Source: Gammaproteobacteria bacterium (GTDB taxonomy: Bacteria; Pseudomonadota; Gammaproteobacteria; Pseudomonadales; Azotimanducaceae_A). From it: DNA of 14,821 nucleotides. The notes beneath the pieces are model-generated. The model saw only the letters and a program-made list of their open reading frames with translations, had not been told where the DNA came from and searched no databases. The translations under genes were made by a program, and so were the position numbers. Where the stretch lies: assembly GCA_012960755.1 (NCBI GenBank), contig DUAT01000085.1:9721-24541 (forward strand), read 5' to 3'. Shown here one piece after another: positions 7,919 to 14,795 of the stretch; positions within the stretch are counted from its first letter, which is position 1, and each line of letters opens with the position of its first letter.

Positions 7919-8209
7919 TCAATGGTAGTTCTCAATTTTTACTTCAGAAAATTCGCCGTTTTTGTATTGAAAAGTAATGCACCAGGGTAGCTTGAGAGTA
8001 ATACTCCAGTACGCTTTTCTATTTCCCTTTAGTTTGTGCAACCTGATATCAGGTGGTTCACCTTGAATTCTTAAATCATCAAGAGTTGATGTAGAGTGCA
8101 TGATCGTTAGCAGTGCTTTTGCGCGAATCCAATACTCTCGAGGCAAGCTCTTTGACTGGTTGGTTTGCCAAATGTCTTTTGCAACTTTGCCAGAAAAGCC
8201 TACGATCAT
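7919..8209 (-). CDS. higB: HigB-family toxin (RelE fold), possibly catalytically impaired
   Basis: A 96-residue RelE-superfamily mRNA interferase that cleaves mRNA on the ribosome. The family pattern L-H-x-L-K-G (57-62), W-S-I (68-70), W-x-I-T-F (76-80) and a C-terminal YH (95-96) is present. Position 77 is Cys (codon TGC), where HigB proteins usually have Arg (WRITF). Position 94 is Asn, where Asp usually precedes YH. In studied HigB proteins the equivalent Arg and Asp contribute to the active site, so activity may be reduced. Arg to Cys needs a single C-to-T change (CGC to TGC). It is cotranscribed with higA downstream. No strong Shine-Dalgarno precedes the ATG. Confidence 0.9.
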   Translation of the reverse strand: MIVGFSGKVAKDIWQTNQSKSLPREYWIRAKALLTIMHSTSTLDDLRIQGEPPDIRLHKLKGNRKAYWSITLKLPWCITFQYKNGEFSEVKIENYH

Positions 8210-8227
8210 AAATGAACATGCTTATAC

Positions 8228-8247
8228 ATTATACCGTATAGTGTAAT
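8228..8247 (-). promoter_or_regulatory. higBA promoter/operator palindrome
   Basis: ATTATAC-CGTATA-GTGTAAT is an inverted repeat with 7-bp arms (one mismatch) and a 6-bp centre, 18 bases before the higB start. On the minus strand its left arm contains a perfect TATAAT (8233-8228). HigA bound here would cover the -10 box, giving the autoregulation usual for this family. No good -35 is visible. The assignment rests on symmetry and position. Confidence 0.5.
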
Positions 8248-8287
8248 ACTAATTGTATTTAGGGTCAACTCAGATGTAGGGTTTTAT

Positions 8288-8344
8288 ATCGGCTAGATAC
8301 AGGCAACAGTTTATACAGTATCGGGTAATCTATCTCTAGCCGAT
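8288..8344. repeat. 10-bp perfect inverted repeat with 37-base loop
   Basis: ATCGGCTAGA (8288-8297) and TCTAGCCGAT (8335-8344) are exact reverse complements in the gap between higB and the next gene. They lie just beyond the stop of the minus-strand gene at 8359. With such a long loop and no following T-run on either strand, a simple intrinsic terminator is unlikely. A transcript-end stabiliser or an old recombination site is possible. Confidence 0.4.
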
Positions 8345-8358
8345 TTACCTCGTTCCGA

Positions 8359-9546
8359 CTATGGGAAAAATTCCAAAGGTGTCACTACCTGGCTCGGTGG
8401 AATAGCAATTTGGTCCACAACATTAATCCTCGGCACACCATGTCTTCCAAGCGGATCATTCGGATTTGAGAAGTCAGTGAAGGCATTTTCCAAATACCAG
8501 ACACTACCATCACTATCCTGCATTAACGGCGTCCATATTCTTTTATGACAGACGACCGGGCCATTATAACAACCGAAGAAATATGGCCCTCTGAATATCA
8601 TATCGGTACTAAAAGAATTGATGAATTGTAACTCTCTATCCGCTCGTACAGAAAGCCCTGCCTGATCGAAATAGAAGAGCTGATTTCGCATAAAGCCACT
8701 ATTGTTTACCCAGCCAAAATAATTGAAGTAGTGCAAATCGCCATTCGCATCGTACTGTGATTTAAGGTGAGCATTCAGGCTGGAGTTCCAGAAGTTTCCA
8801 GGGTCTGCCTGAAAATTGTTAACTGCTGCAAAGTCAAAATTCGGGTCTTGTTTCACTGCCAGCCCATAAGTCCCAATCCTTGCACCAGTATCATTGTTAG
8901 TCAGATCATAAAATGCTCCCTGAACGCCATCGAGTTTATCCAACAACGTGATTTTCTGGGTGAGCGATTCATTTGAAGGGCTCTGATGGTCGATCGTCAA
9001 CACACCAGCCGCTTCTGACCAGGAAAAGTTAACCCCCGAAATCTTGGCTCCACCATTACCACCCCCAAAACTCAGAAGATCTGTCGCAAGACCTTCACCC
9101 AGGGGATTAAACGGGAAGAATCCATTAACTCCCTGATCATAGAAAAAGCTAAATGCCCAACGCGAGCCCACTAAATTGCCGAACGCGATAGGGGTTATTT
9201 GAGATGAATCTCTCAAGCTACCTTCATTGGATTCAAGACCAAAGAAATCGGACAAAAACAGAAAACCGTCCGTTATTCCATCGCAATCATCATCAAGTAC
9301 AATCTGATCGTAGGTCGTATGCTGATGACTGACCGTTGACACTTTTTCTTCAAGAACACCGTTTTGAATCAATACGATATCCCGTTGAAGTTCAGTGGTT
9401 CTCGATACTGGGCCGCCAGGTGGCGAACAAACTTTTACTTTTACCGTAAAAGAGAAACCCGCAAGGGTGGGTGTTGACCCGTATGTCAAAATGATTGACC
9501 GTAACCCGGATGACAATTTGCGTCGGCTTTGATTTAACCCTGTCAT
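8359..9546 (-). CDS. hypothetical protein, likely 5'-truncated or frameshifted
   Basis: This is a 395-codon frame of unrecognised family. It is rich in Asn, Asp, Gly, Phe and Tyr and low in Lys, the composition of an exported or surface beta-rich protein. An acidic stretch LDDDCDGITDG (about residues 84-94) resembles a calcium-binding loop, and PPGGP (about 42-46) may be a linker. The apparent ATG lacks a signal peptide, so it is probably not the native start. Upstream, two other minus-strand frames also look coding: one (to 9619) reads DEITNNPANPWSGDDRV, and another (9722-9585) reads YPGAIDSAYLGFPF and stops. This suggests frameshifts in the original 5' part. No membrane segment or sorting tail is visible at the C-terminus. 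Function is unknown. Confidence 0.55.
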   Translation of the reverse strand: MTGLNQSRRKLSSGLRSIILTYGSTPTLAGFSFTVKVKVCSPPGGPVSRTTELQRDIVLIQNGVLEEKVSTVSHQHTTYDQIVLDDDCDGITDGFLFLSDFFGLESNEGSLRDSSQITPIAFGNLVGSRWAFSFFYDQGVNGFFPFNPLGEGLATDLLSFGGGNGGAKISGVNFSWSEAAGVLTIDHQSPSNESLTQKITLLDKLDGVQGAFYDLTNNDTGARIGTYGLAVKQDPNFDFAAVNNFQADPGNFWNSSLNAHLKSQYDANGDLHYFNYFGWVNNSGFMRNQLFYFDQAGLSVRADRELQFINSFSTDMIFRGPYFFGCYNGPVVCHKRIWTPLMQDSDGSVWYLENAFTDFSNPNDPLGRHGVPRINVVDQIAIPPSQVVTPLEFFP

Positions 9547-9584
9547 CGCCAGACCAGGGGTTCGCTGGATTATTGGTTATTTCA

Positions 9585-9722
9585 TCAGCACCAAATCCTA
9601 TCGAAAACACCAGGGTCACGCGCGAACGGGAAACCCAAATAGGCTGAATCTATCGCGCCGGGATAAGTTTCACCCAATAGTCTGTAAGCCAGCAGATCAG
9701 CATGGTGGCAGTCATTGACCAT
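9585..9722 (-). pseudogene. short open frame starting inside the 59-bp repeat
   Basis: A 45-codon minus-strand frame starts at an ATG inside the 59-bp repeat (9722-9720) and crosses the 21-bp repeat (9683-9703). It reads HADLLAYRLLGETYPG, then AIDSAYLGFPFARDPGVFDR, and ends at TGA 9585. It could be the displaced 5' part of the hypothetical gene at 8359-9546, whose frames overlap downstream. No homology is recognised and no ribosome binding site is clear. Confidence 0.3.
9683..9703 (-). repeat. 21-bp inverted repeat, right copy
   Basis: This is the exact reverse complement of 88-108. It lies 12 bases left of the second 59-bp repeat, whereas the partner copy lies 116 bases left of the first, so the two clusters are rearranged versions of related DNA. 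Confidence 0.6.
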
Positions 9723-9774
9723 CTAAAGGATCACCACGTCAGGGGGTCGTAAATCTGACTGAACATCAGCAATT
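9716..9774 (+). repeat. 59-bp direct repeat, copy 2
   Basis: Identical to 225-283. It is followed after only eight bases (ACCATACT) by the right copy of the 41-bp inverted repeat. The stacking of three repeat types within 9683-9823 marks this as the main recombination hot spot of the window. Confidence 0.75.
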
Positions 9775-9782
9775 ACCATACT

Positions 9783-9823
9783 TGACCGTTCTTCAGAAAA
9801 TGTGGTTTATTTCCCTTATCTTC
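9783..9823 (+). repeat. 41-bp inverted repeat, right copy
   Basis: Begins TGACCGTTCTTCAGAAAATG and matches the minus strand of 6479-6439 at 40 of 41 positions. Homology to the efflux adaptor gene begins at the very next base (9824). TTGACC (9782-9787, including one flanking base) and TTTATT (9806-9811) could serve as weak -35 and -10 elements 18 bp apart. A rightward promoter is therefore possible but unproven. Confidence 0.75.
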
Positions 9824-10630
9824 GTTCATGTTCGAGCCGGTGATATGGTTAAGAAAAGGCAGACATTAATCGAGCTAGAGAAAACGGACTTACAATCCAG
9901 AGTTTTACAAGCAGAGGCTAACACTCAATCGGTAAATGCCAGATTAAAGGAAGCTAAGCAATCGTTATCTCGATCAATTGAGCTCTCTAAAAAAGGCCTG
10001 CTTGCACAAGCCGACCTGGACAAAGCGCTGGCAAACCATGATAGCCTGGTTGCTGATCTATCAAACGCAAAGCAAGCGCTGAAAGAGGCGAACGCAGCAC
10101 TAAGCTTTGCCACGGTAACAGCCCCCATTGATGGCCGCGTTATTGACCGCTTCGCAGAGCCGGGTGACACCGTACAGCCTGGCATCCAACTACTATCACT
10201 TTATAACCCGCTATCACTACGCGCTGAAGCTAATGTGCGAGAAAAACTTGCTTATTCCTTACAAACAGGCCAATCACTACAAGTTACAATTCCAACACTT
10301 GGAGAATCAATTCATTCGGAAATTGAGGAGATTGTGCCAGCTGGCAATGTGGGGTCACGGAGTTTTCTCATCAAAACACGCTTACAAGAATCCCGAGAAC
10401 TCTTGCCAGGCATGTATGCTCAATTACACATACCCGCCGGGACCAAACAGCTGTTGTTAGTTCCCCGAGATCGTGTCGCCCATATAGGTCAGCTAGATAT
10501 TGTTTGGTTAATCAATCAAACATCGGTAGAACGCCGCCTGGTAAGGACAGGAAAAACCTATCAGGATGGCATGATCGAAATAGTCTCTGGCTTAACGGAA
10601 AATGAAAGGGTCTTGGCGGTCGTGGAGTAA
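9824..10630 (+). pseudogene. RND efflux periplasmic adaptor (membrane fusion protein), 5'-truncated
   Basis: The last 268 residues of a HlyD/AcrA-type adaptor, which bridges an inner-membrane RND pump and an outer-membrane channel. Visible in order are the first lipoyl half (VRAGDMVKKRQTLIELE), a long alpha-helical hairpin rich in Ala, Lys and Leu, the second lipoyl half (ATVTAPIDGRVIDRFAEPGD), the beta-barrel (RAEANVREKLAYSL onward) and the membrane-proximal domain (VPRDRVAHIGQ to GLTENERVLAV). The signal peptide and some 70-90 N-terminal residues are missing. The frame stays open leftward through the 41-bp repeat to a TTG at 9782, so a chimera could be translated but would not be exported. 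No pump gene follows. The stop at 10630 appears native. Confidence 0.85.
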
Positions 10631-10650
10631 CACGAGCTGGCGACTTTACG

Positions 10651-10725
10651 TTATTTAATCCCGCCTTTTCTATTCAAACAGATCACCAACAGCACCACTC
10701 CGAAATAGGGCAAGTGCGTTCCAGC
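10651..10725 (-). other. possible C-terminal remnant of a membrane protein where yejF is expected
   Basis: Right after the yejE stop the minus strand has an open frame reading GTHLPYFGVVLLVICLNRKG and ending at TAA 10653-10651. A hydrophobic segment followed by basic residues and a stop looks like the tail of a membrane protein. It has no start codon of its own and does not resemble the beginning of YejF. At about 23 codons it could be chance. Confidence 0.25.
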
Positions 10726-11748
10726 TTAAAGGTTCACTGACCTACGTGGGTCCAATGCATCGCGTATGGCTTCGCCGGTAAAGATCAACAGAATCAACAT
10801 AACCGCCAGGGTAAAAAATGTTGAAATACCAATCCATGGCGCCTGCAAATTGGCCTTGGCAGCTGACAACAAGCGGCCAAAAGATGGAGAGTCTGGCGGC
10901 AATCCAAACCCAAGAAAATCAAGCGCCGTCAAGAACCCAATTGAAGTTGTTAGTATAAATGGTAGAAATGTGAGCGTTGCTACCATAGCGTTAGGCAAAA
11001 TATGCCTTGTCATTATAGTGGGATTATTTACTCCCAGGCTTTGCGCTGCCTTGACGAACTCAAAATTTCTTGCACGCAAAAATTCTGCCCGAACAACTCC
11101 TACCAGGGTCATCCAACTCAACAGCGACATAATGCCTAACAGCCAGAATACGTTTGGTTCTATCAGGCTCGCAAGAATCACCAGAATAAACAAGGCCGGG
11201 ATACCAGACCAAACTTCAACCATTCTTTGCCCGATCAAATCGACTAGACCACCAAAATATCCTTGAATGGCACCAACAGCAATACCCATGGTAGAGGTGA
11301 TGATGGTCAGGCTGATGCCAAAAATGATTGATAACCGGAAGGCGTATAACAATTTTGCAAATACATCGGCATTGCCACCATCTGTGCCTAACCAGTGTTC
11401 AGCATCTGGCGGATGCGGAAAAGGTGGTTCAAGATCCCAGTCAATCGTTTCAAAGCTATACGGAACTGGCGGCCAAATGGCCCAACCGTTTTTCTCTATA
11501 AGATCCAATACAAACGGATCAAGATAATTGGCTTCAGTCTCCATCACACCACCAAGCTCAACCTCTGCATAGCTAAACCAGACAGGTAGAAAAATATCAC
11601 CATCAATCGAAAGTATGATGGGTTTGTCATTGGCAATAAATTCTGCGAAGAGCGAAACGAAAAACAACAAGGCAAAGATACGTACAGAAAAGTAACCGCG
11701 TTTATTGGCTTTAAAGTTGGCCCAACGACGTTGATTAATTGGGCTCAT
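10726..11748 (-). CDS. yejE: peptide ABC transporter permease YejE
   Basis: The second inner-membrane permease of the Yej importer, at 340 residues close to the size of the E. coli protein. An N-terminal membrane segment (about 24-41) is followed by a periplasmic region (IDGDIFLPVWFSYAEVELGG to HWLGTDGGNADVFAKLLY), then five hydrophobic segments. The cytoplasmic EAA-type loop is ARNFEFVKAAQSLGVNNPTI, ending RHILPNAM, which docks the ATPase. The C-terminus DALDPRR is typical of the DppC/OppC/YejE group. The ATG lies two bases after the yejB stop, with AGGGG overlapping the end of yejB, so it is cotranscribed and probably translationally coupled. The ATPase gene yejF, which normally follows, is absent. 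Confidence 0.95.
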   Translation of the reverse strand: MSPINQRRWANFKANKRGYFSVRIFALLFFVSLFAEFIANDKPIILSIDGDIFLPVWFSYAEVELGGVMETEANYLDPFVLDLIEKNGWAIWPPVPYSFETIDWDLEPPFPHPPDAEHWLGTDGGNADVFAKLLYAFRLSIIFGISLTIITSTMGIAVGAIQGYFGGLVDLIGQRMVEVWSGIPALFILVILASLIEPNVFWLLGIMSLLSWMTLVGVVRAEFLRARNFEFVKAAQSLGVNNPTIMTRHILPNAMVATLTFLPFILTTSIGFLTALDFLGFGLPPDSPSFGRLLSAAKANLQAPWIGISTFFTLAVMLILLIFTGEAIRDALDPRRSVNL

Positions 11749-11750
11749 AG

Positions 11751-12827
11751 CTACCCCTTAGCCTCAAAATCAATGCGCGGATCAACAAGCACATAGGTAA
11801 GGTCACCGATTAACTGCATCACCAGTCCAATGAGTGTGAAACAGAACATCGTGCCAAACAGTATTGGATAGTCGCGTTTCACAATCGCCTCGAAGCCAAG
11901 TAAACCTATGCCGTCAAGGGAGAAAATAACTTCTATAAGCAATGATCCAGTAAACAAAATGCCAATGAAGGCCGCCGGGAAACCTGCAATCACAATTAAC
12001 ATGGCATTTCTGAATATGTGGCCATACAAGACGCGCCTTTCTGTTAAACCCTTCGCCCGTGCAGTCAGCACAAACTGTTTGTTTAGCTCTTCAAGAAAAC
12101 TGTTTTTGGTTAACATTGTCAGTGTTGCAAAGCCGCCGATGGTCAATGCACACAAAGGCAAGGCAAGATGCCACAGATAGTCTTTCGCCTGGCCAAAAAA
12201 TGAAAGTGACTCGAAGTTTTCCGATACAAGGCCACGCAATGGGAACAAATCCAGGTACGAGCCACCAGCAAATATGACAATAAGAACAATCGCGAACAGA
12301 AAGCCGGGAATGGCATAGGCAGTAAAAATAACCACACTCGACCAGATGTCGAATGCCTTGCCATTATGTACCGCCTTGGCGATACCAAGAGGCACAGAGA
12401 TGCTATATATCAGTAAGAGAGACCAAAGCCCCAGGGATATGGATACCGGTAGCCGCTCTACGACCAGGTCAAACACCGGTCTGTCCTGAAAATAACTATG
12501 GCCAAAATCGAAGGTTAAGTAGTTGCCTATCATGGTAAAAAAACGTTCATGGGCGGGTTTATCGAAACCAAACTGTTTCTCTAGTTGCGCTACCATATCC
12601 GGATCAAGACCGGACGCGCCTTGATAACCACTATCATCTGCCACGCCCATGGATTCCGCAGATGAAACAGAAGCCGTACCCGAGAAACTGCCAAACCCAC
12701 TGGCTTCTGCCAATGCCTGCTCTACCGGTCCGCCAGGTGCAAATTGAATGATGATAAAGTTGATCAACATGATGCCAAACAGGGTTGGCAAAATAAGCAG
12801 AATGCGTTTGAGCAGATACCCTGCCAT
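11751..12827 (-). CDS. yejB: peptide ABC transporter permease YejB
   Basis: The first permease subunit, 358 residues, of the DppB/OppB family. It opens with the family pattern MAGYLLKRILLILPTLFGIM, a membrane segment. A YejB-type periplasmic insert follows, including DPDMVAQLEKQFGFDKPAHER. Further membrane segments flank the EAA loop LTARAKGLTERRVLYGHIFRNAM. It ends YVLVDPRIDF, again characteristic. Its ATG overlaps the yejA stop by one base (TGATG), so translation is coupled to the binding protein. Nothing suggests damage. YejB and YejE together form the membrane channel for peptides delivered by YejA. Confidence 0.95.
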   Translation of the reverse strand: MAGYLLKRILLILPTLFGIMLINFIIIQFAPGGPVEQALAEASGFGSFSGTASVSSAESMGVADDSGYQGASGLDPDMVAQLEKQFGFDKPAHERFFTMIGNYLTFDFGHSYFQDRPVFDLVVERLPVSISLGLWSLLLIYSISVPLGIAKAVHNGKAFDIWSSVVIFTAYAIPGFLFAIVLIVIFAGGSYLDLFPLRGLVSENFESLSFFGQAKDYLWHLALPLCALTIGGFATLTMLTKNSFLEELNKQFVLTARAKGLTERRVLYGHIFRNAMLIVIAGFPAAFIGILFTGSLLIEVIFSLDGIGLLGFEAIVKRDYPILFGTMFCFTLIGLVMQLIGDLTYVLVDPRIDFEAKG

Positions 12828-14707
12828 CAGTTATTACCACCTGTGAATTTATCAGTCGCATCGGCGCGTTTTTGATCCCACCACCAGGTATCTGCGATAG
12901 CCAGCCTTAATAATCGACCATGTTCAGGAATACCAAACTTGTCCCAATAAGCGACAGCATGGCGTGTTTTAGACGACATAGGTAACCAGTAATAATTCAA
13001 TAACATCACCCTGTCGAAGGCACGAATGGCCGCAACATAGTCTTCCCAGGTGGTGGCAATTGCAATTTCATCGATGAGGGCATCGATTGCAGGATCCTTT
13101 AAATTAGTCCAATTACTACCATAGGTTTTACCCGCTTCCTGACTGCCAAAGCTGTTTTTTATGAGCAGAGTTGGTGTGTTGTTTGGCAAAAACCAGACAG
13201 CACCACCGTCGAAGTCTCCTGACTGCATGCGAAACAACCAATTAGAGATCTCAGGCGATTTGATGGTTGACGTAATACCCAGACGTTTTAGCACCTGGGA
13301 ATAGGGAACAAAGGCAGCTGCAAGCGCTGGTGATACTGCAACAAAACGGATGTGAAAAGGCTCGCCGGTCTTGCCATGTACGAGGCGTTTATCCCTGATC
13401 ACCCAGCCAGCCTCTTTGAGCAATCGGGCGGCCTCCAGTAGATTTTTTCTCGACCAACCGTCACCGGTATTGGGTTGCGGTTCATACGGCTGTGTAAAAA
13501 CACTTTCGGGTATTTGTCCTCGTAATGGTTCTAACAATGCAAGTTCGCGTTCGCCTGCTAAACCGCGGGAGGCCAATTCTGACTCATGGAAAAAACTGGT
13601 CGCATGATCAAAAAAGTTATAGTTGAGTTTTTGGTACCATGGCATGTCCCGAATCAGCCAGAGCGCCTTTCTCACCCTGATATCCTGGAATCTAGGTTGT
13701 GACATATTCCAGAAAATTGGCCACCACATGCCACTGGGTCGTGTAAGTTTGAACATTTCTTTCTTCAAATAACCTGCATCAAAGGCCGGGGTTTTATATT
13801 TGGACTCCCAGGTTCTGGGCACATTTTCGATCATGATATCCACAACATTACCTTTCACAGCTTCAGTCTGAATTTGATCATCTCGAAAGTAGTCATACTT
13901 AATGACATCAAAATTGAATCGGCCACGGTAAACAGGCAGGTCTGCAGCCCAATAGTCTTTTACCCGTTCGTACTCAATCCACCGCCCAAGTGAAAACTTG
14001 CCTATTCGATACGGACCAGAACCCAGGGGTGGTTCAACAGTCGACTTACTGATGTCATGGTCCTGCCAATAGTGCCTGGGCATAATAGGCATCGTTCCGA
14101 GAATAAAAACCACCGAAGGATCATCTCGCCGGTATGCTGCAATGTGAATTCTAAATTCCGATTGGCTAATCACTTCGATATCGAACGGCCTAAAAGACGA
14201 ACGGGTCGATGGAGACGCATCATTCTTGAAGGCCGCCAGGCTAAAGACAACATCATCAACGGTGATTTGTTTGCCGTCGTGCCATCTTGCCGCTTTTCTC
14301 AACTTAAATGCGACCCAGGAACGGTCATCGGCAACAGCTACGCCCTCTGCCAACAATCCATAAGCTGTTGCCGGTTCATCGAGCGAAGAAACTAATAATG
14401 AGTCCCATAGTAGATTTCGGTCACTTGCCCAGAAACCTAACCCTTCTGCATCGCGCCCTTTTGCAGCAACAGGGTTAAAACTATCATACGTGCCCATGGC
14501 AGGCAGACGAATTTTACCCCCTTTGGGGGCGGCAGGATTGACGAAATTAAAATGGGTGAAGTCAGGCTTGTATGCAGGTGTTGAAAGAAAGGCGTAACCA
14601 TGTTGATAGTTAATTTCTTCCGCCTTTATGGTCGTCGCAATCATTAGCAACATGGCCAGTGGCAGGAAAGTAACACTTTTAGCGTACGCACATCTCAACG
14701 GCTGCAC
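12827..14707 (-). CDS. yejA: periplasmic peptide-binding protein YejA (SBP family 5)
   Basis: The extracytoplasmic solute-binding protein of the Yej importer. In enterobacteria YejABEF takes up peptides, including the antibiotic microcin C. The 626-residue product starts at GTG (14707); an ATG four bases upstream is in another frame. It has a Sec signal (residues 1-29, cleavage likely after IKA). YejA-type motifs include FNFVNPAAPKGGKIRLPAMG and YDSFNPVAAKGRDAEGL near the N-terminus, GSGPYRIG mid-protein and WPIFWNMSQPRFQDIRVRKAL, a family 5 signature. It is longer than most dipeptide-binding proteins but normal for YejA. It is the first gene of the operon. I could not identify a convincing promoter or ribosome site in 14708-14795, so the exact start is less sure. 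Confidence 0.94.
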   Translation of the reverse strand: MQPLRCAYAKSVTFLPLAMLLMIATTIKAEEINYQHGYAFLSTPAYKPDFTHFNFVNPAAPKGGKIRLPAMGTYDSFNPVAAKGRDAEGLGFWASDRNLLWDSLLVSSLDEPATAYGLLAEGVAVADDRSWVAFKLRKAARWHDGKQITVDDVVFSLAAFKNDASPSTRSSFRPFDIEVISQSEFRIHIAAYRRDDPSVVFILGTMPIMPRHYWQDHDISKSTVEPPLGSGPYRIGKFSLGRWIEYERVKDYWAADLPVYRGRFNFDVIKYDYFRDDQIQTEAVKGNVVDIMIENVPRTWESKYKTPAFDAGYLKKEMFKLTRPSGMWWPIFWNMSQPRFQDIRVRKALWLIRDMPWYQKLNYNFFDHATSFFHESELASRGLAGERELALLEPLRGQIPESVFTQPYEPQPNTGDGWSRKNLLEAARLLKEAGWVIRDKRLVHGKTGEPFHIRFVAVSPALAAAFVPYSQVLKRLGITSTIKSPEISNWLFRMQSGDFDGGAVWFLPNNTPTLLIKNSFGSQEAGKTYGSNWTNLKDPAIDALIDEIAIATTWEDYVAAIRAFDRVMLLNYYWLPMSSKTRHAVAYWDKFGIPEHGRLLRLAIADTWWWDQKRADATDKFTGGNN

Positions 14708-14738
14708 TCATTAACTATCAGGGTTATGGGAACTACTG

Positions 14739-14748
14739 TTGTTAACAA
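14739..14748. promoter_or_regulatory. TTGTTAACAA palindrome upstream of yejA
   Basis: A perfect 10-bp palindrome lies about 32 bases before the yejA start, in the only upstream region available for its promoter. It could be an operator half-pair, but AT-rich palindromes of this length are common by chance and I see no matching second site. Confidence 0.2.
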
Positions 14749-14795
14749 TACACGCTTTCTCTGAAGTCCTGCTATTTTTTATCATGAACACGAAA

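Noticed and set aside
10630..10738. Plus-strand frame after the adaptor as the start of an RND pump
   Set aside because: The reading (about 36 codons, ending near 10739) shows no RND features and no start with a ribosome site.
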